DNA from: Apiotrichum sp. Y4204
Taxonomy: Eukaryota; Basidiomycota; Tremellomycetes; Trichosporonales; Trichosporonaceae
DNA length: 64,000 bases
Reading direction: 5' to 3'
Assembly: GCA_025531455.1 (NCBI GenBank)
Contig: JAMYHL010000009.1
Location: forward strand, 682,001 to 746,000
Positions 56,601 to 64,000 of the stretch are shown piece by piece. Within the stretch, counting starts at the first letter, position 1, and every line of letters begins with the position of its first letter. The notes under the pieces are model-generated. The model did not search any database, was not told the DNA's origin, and worked only from the letters and a program-made list of their open reading frames with translations. A program made the position numbers and the translations under genes.

Positions 56601-58874
56601 CATGTCCCCTAGATCCCACCACTGTGGCACGCCCAAAACGCTATCTTCTGGACCTCAACTTCCGTCGGCGGATGTCCGGGGAGTCTTGTGCCTCGTAGCT
56701 CCGTTGAGCAACTTGTCGAGGAATAGGAACATGATCTGGACAGCTGTAGAGCTGGACGGTCTGGCCCTTGTCCTTGCCCTCTCTCTCGGCCCTCTCCTTA
56801 TTCTCCCTTCCCCACGACACCCCTGTACTTGTTTGTGAACGCGCACTGACCACCTCTTGCCTTCCCTGCATTGACTTGCATCGTTGTCTCGCCGCCACAC
56901 CACACCCCTTTGCCCTCCCCTCTGTTGTGACCCCTCGCCTTTGCATGCTTCCCTCCCTCGCCTCCCCCTTGCCATACCTTCCCCACCCCCACCCTCGTAC
57001 CCTCGGTCCCTCGCCGTCTCTCTCCGTTGTTCCTCTGGAACCCTGACAACCCAATCCAACCCAACGTCAACCTCACCGACTGGCCAACTGTCTGCTCACT
57101 GCGCCCCGCAAATCTTTGCCACTCTTCTACCGCTCCTGCTGTTCCTCGTCCTCGTCCTTCGCATCGTACGCGCTCCTCTCCCCTTTCCTCTTCGGCCTCT
57201 TCCTTCCTTCTTCTGCCTTTTGTCTTCCTCATCCCCACCCCACGACTGTCCACTGTGGTTGTTCTCGTGATTCTTGTTCCGTTCAACTTAAACACGCATA
57301 CCTGCCGACGACCTACACTCCTTTTGCTTTCATCCCCACCAACTCTGTTTCGCTCGCTCGACTCCTTCCGCCACACTGCTGGAACACAACCAAAATCTTG
57401 TCTTGGTCTGCTCTCTCAAAATTCGTACATTTAGGCAGAGCCTGTCTTTAATCCCATCCGAACTTGCTCGCACTGGCAGCTATACCTCTCTCAAAGAATC
57501 GTCTGACACCAAGCGACAAGAGCAAATCATAGTTCGGCCTTGCTCGCGGTGTCCCCCAACTTCATATCAATAACTTGCACCAACGCACGGTTGACGCAAA
57601 GCCATCACATCGTATTTACCTCGGTAAGTAGAAGCTTATCCCATGGATCGTAGATGAGCATCACGGAGAGGAGCTCAAACCGCTTGGGCACATATTCCGA
57701 CTGCGGTCCGTTAGCGGCTCGATCCGCTGTCAATCCGTTCATCAATGCTCCTCTGTGCTTTCCATGCGGATCAAAAAACCAGCCCCCGACAAGAAATCAT
57801 ATGCTGACAGATTCCCTTGTGTTATATTCTTTTTGCCCACCGCTCTCACATGTGCGCTTCGGTACTGTCCTTCCTGCTTGGCGATATGGCAATGGACACA
57901 CAAACCCTAAATTTCAACAAACATCTTCCAAACATCTCACGCCTTCCTTTCGACGCGTTGGGTGCCTTCATACCTTCCCTGGGTCTGCCCCATCAAGCTG
58001 CAACACACGTCACCTTCCTGGACCCCCTGGCTGACTTTCCTCGCTGTTGAAAACCCGTTGGCACGCTGAGTGGCAAGCCAGCAATATCTTATCGACTCTC
58101 TTGAAGCCACCTCTCACCGGTCCGCTTCTTATCCCGTTCTTGTCTCTCTTCCTCGTCTATTCAGTTTTGCTTTGGATCTTTCCCAGTGCAGCGCGCTCGC
58201 CTCTCTGGTCTCGCTAGGTTTCTTCCACTCTTGTAACGACCGATCCTCTCGACGGTTTTCCCTCCCTTTGGAAACTGCACTAGTCACCCTCCATTGCCCC
58301 TTGGACCGACGATCCTCCGATCCCGATCACTGCGCCCCTCCACTTCTCGTCGCACGCGCTCCCGTGTCCCTCTTAGCCTGGGTTTGTTTACCTTTGGCTC
58401 TTCCCCGTCTCCCCTACCCCTCCCCCCCCCCCCCCCCCCCCCCCCCCCAACTTTTATCCCTCGTTGCTGGACTACCATCTGCGGCACGCCCGCTAGCGTA
58501 AAGGACGTCAACTATCCATCTTCCCCTCTCAAAGAGGCAAGACCAAACACGACCATCTCATCTCGTCGACATGGACGTTCTTGATGTGAGTGGCACTTTC
58601 ACTTTCTCCCCCTCTCTCTTGGTCTTTTGTCTTCATCCCTACCATCATTCAGATAACCTTCCCCGTCGCGATTCCTCTTCTTCCTATCTTTTACACCCTG
58701 CGATTGCCTCCGAAAGAATCACTCTAGCTCCTGGCCTCAGCGTGTGGTGTCTGCAACGCCTGTTCGCCATCTCTACAATCATTGTGAACCACCTGGGTTC
58801 GGCCCGCCAACACGTCTCCAAATCTCTGTCCCGTTGTACTTGCGCATTGGCTGACACTTGCTTTCCTTGTTACC
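53651..58874 (+). promoter_or_regulatory. 5.2-kb pyrimidine-rich promoter/5' leader of the C2H2 factor gene
   Basis: From about 53.7 kb to the ATG at 58875, the plus strand is strongly enriched in C and T, with T runs (55245-55252, 55267-55278, 56091-56104) and C/T blocks (56765-57260, 58090-58450). Frames here are Ser/Pro/Leu-rich translations of pyrimidine tracts and look non-coding. A short upstream ATG (58571, MDVLD then a GTGAGT donor) may mark an untranslated or uORF-bearing first exon with an intron. Giant leaders of this kind are known for regulatory transcription-factor genes in fungi; the assignment here is inference. Confidence 0.45.
58422..58448 (+). repeat. 27-base poly-C homopolymer
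   Basis: Uninterrupted run of 27 C residues about 430 bp upstream of the factor's ATG, inside its pyrimidine-rich leader. Length in the assembly may not be exact. Confidence 0.85.
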
Positions 58875-61376
58875 ATGTCGTTTGCCCAATCGCCATTCAA
58901 CAACTCCTACATTCCTTCTCGCCTTGCGTCACCAATTGTTTTAACCTCATCTGTGGCTTCTCTCTCCCCATGGCGAACCTCAACAATTGCTCATTCCACT
59001 GGTTCTTCCGGCGCCCGATCTTCCGACACCTTCCGCCACACTGGTACGCCACCATGTTTGGGCCGTCTCAATGCACTTCAAATACAGTTGGTCAACGATA
59101 CAAACCAGGTCGGGCCCGGCCATGACTTTATGGTCCGCCCTTTCGTCTGCAAGTTTGACTCCTGTGATAGGGCATTTGCCCGCAAAAGTGACCTCGCTCG
59201 CCACTTCCGCATTCACACAAACGAGCGGTAAGCATACAGCTTCATGGCGTCACTCACACCTAGTCCGTTCAGCTGTCAATACCCTCGCTGTGGAAAGGCG
59301 TTTATCCAGCGCTCAGCCTTGACAGTCCATACCCGTGTCCAGTGAGTCAATTTTCTTGGTCTTTGTTTAACATTGCCTAGCACTGGTGAACGCCCCCATC
59401 ACTGCGAAACATGCAATAAGGCTTTTGCCGACTCAAGCTCTCTAGCTCGCCACCGTCGCATCCAGTAAGTGTTAGATTTCCTGCCAGGAGCTCAAGCTCA
59501 CAGTTCCAGTACTGGAAAGCGTCCATATGGCTGCAAGGTTGCTGGCTGCAACCGCCAGTTTGCCCGGCGGAATACGTACCTCAAGCATTTCAAACGTCAG
59601 CATCCAGACCTTCCCCCACCCACTTCCAACTCAGTTCGGGCTTTACACGTACCCGTGTACAGTGGGCGTTCTCAGTCCTTCCTGGTTTCCAGCAACATGT
59701 CTGGGAGCGATAATCAAGACTACGAGGGCTCCCCGCCACTTTCCGGTGTGCCCCACTCATTCGCACCGGCTCATCCCGAAGGGTCAGGATATTTTGGCGG
59801 GGGATACGTCAATGGACAGCTTCACAGCTCTCAGCTTGCCGCCTCAGCCAACCCTGCTCTTCGCCCATATTTCCACGCCGAACCTCAGACCCACGGAATT
59901 GCCAGCCCCAGCGACCAGCTTCATGGACCCTCGCAGGCACAGGGTGAACGTCCTTCTGGCGACCTTCACCCTCATCCCCCCAATGGCATCGCCTACAATG
60001 GAGACGGGTCCTCGCAGAACGGACACGTTCACATTGGCGGCCAGGAGTTTACTGGTGAGCAGTCCGTCTTCTCCTACTCCGACACCTCCCTCCCTCGCAC
60101 GACAAATGGCAACGTCATGACGAGCAACAATGGTTTCTTCTTCAAGGCCGAGAGCCCGGTTGTGTCCCAAGCCGGCGGCTGGGGCGGTGTTGGTCCTGGT
60201 TTCGCTTCTGGTCAGTTGTCTTTCCATTCGCTACTCCATTTTTCCTACTATTTTATTTCTTCCCAGGAGCTGCGTCTCGCCAGGTCCAAGGCTGATTGTA
60301 GCCTCCTAATACCTTTTACAGTCATAGCAAGTGACAACGATGCTGACATCAATACAGTTCCCGCGATCAAAATGCCGTCGATGCCCCAGGCCTCCTACGC
60401 CATGCCGTTTGGAAACGTTGACAACCACATGTCGTCCTCTCTCTCGGCAGCCACGATGTCGGCTCTGCATCCGGGCGCCGGTCAGCTCCACAGCGCTCCA
60501 CCGCACATGCAGCGTTTCCACTCGGCTCCGGGTGTGCCCACGCTTAGCAATCACTCTTGGAACGGCGCCTCGACACCAGGCCTCGAAAGCCGACCTGTCA
60601 TGCGCCGCCACGGAAGTGACTGGGCGCAGGAACAAGTACCTGGTACGGCCACAGTCCCCAGTCGCGATGCTACAGAGAACGAGGGCGAACATTCCAAAAG
60701 CAGTCCTGGAGGTGGTATCAAAGCCGAACCCACTCAATGGTCAACGGGCTATCCTGGCTCGGCCCCCCCTCGTCCCGTTCCTTACCGTTTCTCATCCGCG
60801 GCCTCGACCGCCTCGACCGGCTCATCCATGGTCAACATAGGGTCGGCACCAATGACTCTTCCTCCGCTGTCCATCTTCCCCTCCCCAAGCGCTGTTCCTC
60901 AGCATTACGCTGGCTACCACGGCGCCAACGCCTGGGTCAATCATTCTTTCAACAAAGATTCGCAGATAGTCACTCCCAACGTCCTGGGTCGCCACGTCTT
61001 CGCCCCCTCTCACGAAGGGGAGAATGGTAGTGACGAGCAAATTGCCGTTGGCGAGGCTGCTGTCCCCAAGGTGCCTCCGGCCCGCGATCGCCAGACCAGT
61101 GGCCTTTCGGTCCTCGGTACTGGTATTGCCGGTGTCACGTTCGGTGACCGTGAGGGCTCCTTGGAAGAGGAGAACAAGAGCTGGACACCTTCAGACCCTG
61201 GGTCTCTGGATGCCGAGGAGGACTCAGAAGATAATGGCGACGACGACTCGGATGACGAGGACTACGTCTTCAACAGCAAGGGTTCCACCGTCAAACGGAA
61301 AGGAAGCACTGGCAAGCGAGGACGTGGTGGAGCAGTGGCTCGGACAACCTCTCTCAAACGCCGCGTAGTTGCCTAA
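58875..61376 (+). CDS. C2H2 zinc-finger transcription factor, four fingers
   Basis: Exons 58875-59227, 59264-59341, 59381-59464 and 59510-61376 give 793 aa. If the in-frame 111-nt segment 60211-60321 (GTCAGT donor, CTAAT, TTTTACAG acceptor; hydrophobic if translated) is spliced, the protein is 756 aa, which I favour. Four consecutive C2H2 fingers are at about residues 90-205: [60 protein letters not shown] and [20 protein letters not shown], with TGERP/TGKRP linkers. Introns interrupt three finger-linker junctions. The rest is Ser/Pro/Gly/His-rich and disordered. The C-terminus has an acidic run ([17 protein letters not shown]) followed by a basic tail ([16 protein letters not shown]) suggesting nuclear import. 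I do not recognise the specific orthologue. The start at 58875 (TTACCATGT) is chosen because earlier in-frame sequence meets a stop. Confidence 0.85.
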
Positions 61377-61999
61377 CCTCGACACTTCCAAGTTTATCAC
61401 GCCTAAATGCTCGACTCATGTGCTCTTACGTCCTGTCTCATACCACATACCCCTCAATTGCTGTCTCCGTTTGTCGCGCTGGCTTCAGGGTTTCCTCTTA
61501 TACCAGCTACGATCTTTCTTTCTCCCTCCTCTCGAGATCTTATCCGCATTTACACCAAGCCTTTGAATCATCGCCTCCTGGATGTCTAACTAGACGTTAC
61601 CCATCTCGACCGAACATACCCTTGACCCCGTAGATATGGCACGACACTTCCCTGTTTATATATTTCTCACGTCCCGCCTCCTTTTCCTCTCCCGAACGTA
61701 AGAGTATGCCCTCATATTGCAATGTCCGATCGCCCTGATATCAAATGGTCCCCACCCAATCTGTTACATAGCCCTACATAGTTACGACCAGTAAAGCAAG
61801 CAAGTATAGAAGAAACGAGTCCCTTGAGTATGTTTAGACTGGTGAATGTAGCAGCAGTGGAACCTGGCTTCTTGATCGTTGCCGTTGCGGAAATTGAGCT
61901 CAGCGTACGCCATCCTGTCCTGCACAGTGCAGGAACGATGCACTGTTACCGATGGTTCACTGCGCGAGTACAGCGTGCTGCATAAAGCCCCTAATGATC
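61377..61999. other. convergent intergenic region
   Basis: 3' regions of the zinc-finger gene (+) and the uridine kinase gene (-). No coding signal. Confidence 0.6.
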
Positions 62000-64000
62000 T
62001 CAAGTAAGGTAGTATCTGTCACCGATGTGTCCCATGCCGGGCCTCACGACCCATGCAACCTTTTCGCCGACGACCTCACCGTCATATCCTTCATCAACGT
62101 CGCTTGCCGCCTCAGCCCGGGCAACCACGCGCGAGGCATACTCGGCATCCCCCGCCGCTTCGCCACTTACTCCTGCAAGGAGAGGGAAGTGCACCTCGAC
62201 AAGCTCCGGGTCCAGCGCCGCAGTGACGATGCGGACTAGTGGGAACGCGCGTCTCACAGTGTGCACTGCGGGGCGGGAGATCAGGAATGCAAGGAATGTG
62301 ATGTTACGTTCTGGCGTCAGCCGGGTTTTACTTCTTTCAGCTGGACAATGGATCCGAATGGGGATCTGCCGAAACACTGGAACATTGGGGTGATGATTCG
62401 GCCCGACGACGAGATCCAGCGCCACGCGCCTCTTTGTCTTCCCGTCGCGCTTAACGCGAACTGTTTAAGTCACCGGTCACATGACCGTAGAGTGGCGATG
62501 GAGTCTGCCACTTGAACTTCCATACCTCGTCGCATCGGAAACCTGTGGGAGAGAGTCCGTGGACAACAGACCGTTATGGTGTAGCTGGTTACAGCGCCCC
62601 ATTCCACGGCACCGCGCGGACCCATGCGGGCGTGCGGACATCGCACGTCCGCAGCGGCTCGTGGCTCCATCCCACCCACGATCCAGGAACAAAACTCCTC
62701 GGAAGCGACCGGACGCCGGTGTCGAGGTGTCTGCCACGACCGGCCATACCTGGAACAGGTCATGGCATCCCGAACGATAAAGCGAAGCGTTGAAGATGCT
62801 CAGAAGCTTGCTGCACAGCATGGGACAAATGCCTTCCCAACGTGATCCTTCAACACCAAAACAGTTTCAAACATGTCGATGACACCGATAACACAAGGAA
62901 TGTGGTGACATCCGACGACAGAAGTATACTCACCGGGAACACCGTGATCAAGAAGAACACGGATTGCCATCACTGTGGATTCAGTGATTCTCCTTATACT
63001 GGTGCAAGGGGGGAGTTGGAACGAGCATGATCCGCAGAGAGTAGGCAGTTAATATGCTCGTGTCCAACGCTGTTCTTTCCCCCTGAATAGCACTCACAAG
63101 CAGCAGCACCAGTCCCCATCTGTGAGTCTAGTAGTAGAACCTGCGCTGTGGCAGCCGTCTCTCTTGAATGCAGCGCGTGAGGGAGCGTGCAGCTAAGTAG
63201 CAAAGGCTCGCCGGTACGTGGATCAGATTGTATGAGCAGAGCCCCGAGAGGGACGTCGCGAATCACTCGACGCAGACCTTGTGAAAATGGCCCACCGGAG
63301 CGCAAGATAGAGACGCCAACAATATCCTGTCATGAGCTATGGCTCCCTGACCCAGGGAGGACAATGGTGCAGTTGCTTGCAGCAACGTGGGTGAATGTCA
63401 CCTAAAGCTTTGCACGTACCTTGTCACAGTTTGCAACTCCAGTGAAGGGCACGCCACAGCCTGTTACAATATCTCTCGCGCTGGTCGGGAGACTTTCAAG
63501 CGCCTTCTCTACGATAAGAGAGCTCAATCGGTCCGCGTAGAAGATAAAGTCCGAGCGAGAAGTCTTGGCGTCGCGAAGGATAGTCATAATGCCAAGAAGC
63601 TGGTTCGTCTGTGGAAGCAGCACGACTTGATCCTGCTCTTGACCTTCGCAAACAGGTGCAAGCTCTTCCAGCTGGGCTAGATTGCGCCTAAACCGCAGAG
63701 TACGATTCTCCAGCTGGCGCTTAACGTGGGTGACTATCAGGTCGACTGCAGTGTTGTTATTGTATCCCGGTACAATCTATGGTCAGTGCTGACCCTCAGC
63801 TAAAACTCACGATGTCGGCATACTTGGATGAGGGCTGCACAAAGTTATCGAAGCTACTTTTCACAAAGCGCAGGTACTGAATTATTAGCTCCGGGATTAA
63901 CAGTCACGCACTTGGTCAATGATACCCTGCACGTCCCGACCGCGCTCGATGGTGTCGCGGCGAATCCGGCGCGCAAGCATAAGGTCCGAGTCACAGTTAA
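62000..64000 (-). CDS. URK1: uridine kinase with C-terminal uracil phosphoribosyltransferase domain, 3' part (5' truncated by window)
   Basis: Pyrimidine-salvage kinase of the URK1/UCKL1 type, phosphorylating uridine and cytidine. Visible exons on the minus strand: 64000-63912, 63876-63811, 63776-63420, 63326-63098, 62972-62934 and 62310-62000. The kinase end shows LARRIRRDTIERGRDVQGII and YLRFVKSSFDNFVQPSSKYA. The UPRT-like domain shows DAKTSRSDFIFYADRLSSLI, VGVSILRSGGPFSQGLRRVI, PLGALLIQSDPRTGEPLL, the PRPP-loop-like LLLDSQMGTGAAALMAIRVL, FPLVRIVTAALDPELVEV and PGMGHIGDRYYL. Two oddities: intron 62933-62311 is 623 nt, the longest coding intron found here, and a roughly 35-residue Ala/Glu/Val-rich insertion (GEAAGDAEYASRVVARAEAA) separates the last two conserved motifs. 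The P-loop part of the kinase lies beyond the window. Confidence 0.93.

Noticed and set aside
58571..58594. Alternative start MDVLD for the zinc-finger factor
   Set aside because: Splicing from its GTGAGT donor to the acceptors tried (58652, 58740) meets stop codons before the fingers; may be a uORF.
1..64000. CRISPR array, bacterial operon signals, viral or retrotransposon polyprotein, rRNA
   Set aside because: None seen: no regularly spaced repeats, no reverse transcriptase, integrase or capsid motifs; genes have spliceosomal introns typical of a fungal nucleus.

Overview
The window is nuclear DNA of a fungus, most likely a basidiomycete yeast of the Tremellomycetes (Trichosporonales-like). 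The evidence is many short introns (mostly 33-120 nt, GTNNGT donors, CTGAC/CTAAC-like branch sites just before CAG/TAG), GC-rich housekeeping genes, a SCAMP gene (found in basidiomycetes, absent from S. cerevisiae), and intron-bearing tRNAs. The clade assignment is an inference. Most gene models below were joined by hand across introns, and nearly all total to an exact multiple of three.

Left part (1-17.9 kb), conserved genes: 3' end of a SCAMP membrane protein (+), CCT4 chaperonin subunit (-), GPI transamidase subunit Gpi16/PIG-T (+, sharing a 430-bp divergent promoter with CCT4), trifunctional C1-tetrahydrofolate synthase (+), arginase (+), neuronal calcium sensor NCS-1 (+), a 379-bp inverted-repeat mobile element, a tRNA-Thr(CGT) (-) and an unnamed NPF-motif protein (-).

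Middle part (19-31.5 kb): a visibly less GC-rich stretch with six consecutive, co-oriented (-) intron-containing genes that I do not recognise. Two of them carry an RCxLC cysteine motif. Tandem duplications and exon-like relics lie between them. It looks like an accessory, lineage-specific gene block.

31.5-45.3 kb: a Wee1/Swe1-type CDK-inhibitory kinase (-) and an RCC1-type Ran nucleotide exchange factor (+), divergent across a 2.8-kb region; a small cysteine-rich protein with a GPI-like tail (-); a tRNA-Asp(GTC) with intron (+); and a CSN12/PCID2-family PCI protein (-).

45.3-58.9 kb: 13.6 kb without a convincing gene. The first 8 kb is mixed, less GC-rich sequence. The last 5.2 kb is strongly pyrimidine-rich on the + strand and leads into a four-finger C2H2 transcription factor (+, 58.9-61.4 kb), so it is probably a giant promoter or 5' leader. 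The window ends in the 3' part of a uridine kinase/UPRT-domain gene (-), truncated at 64000.

The conserved genes do not form one pathway. They cover protein folding, GPI anchoring, one-carbon and arginine metabolism, Ca2+ sensing, cell-cycle control and pyrimidine salvage. The most notable signals are the inverted-repeat element beside tRNA-Thr, ten GATA cores packed into an arginase intron, nested start codons that could give mitochondrial and cytosolic forms of two enzymes, and the orphan gene block.
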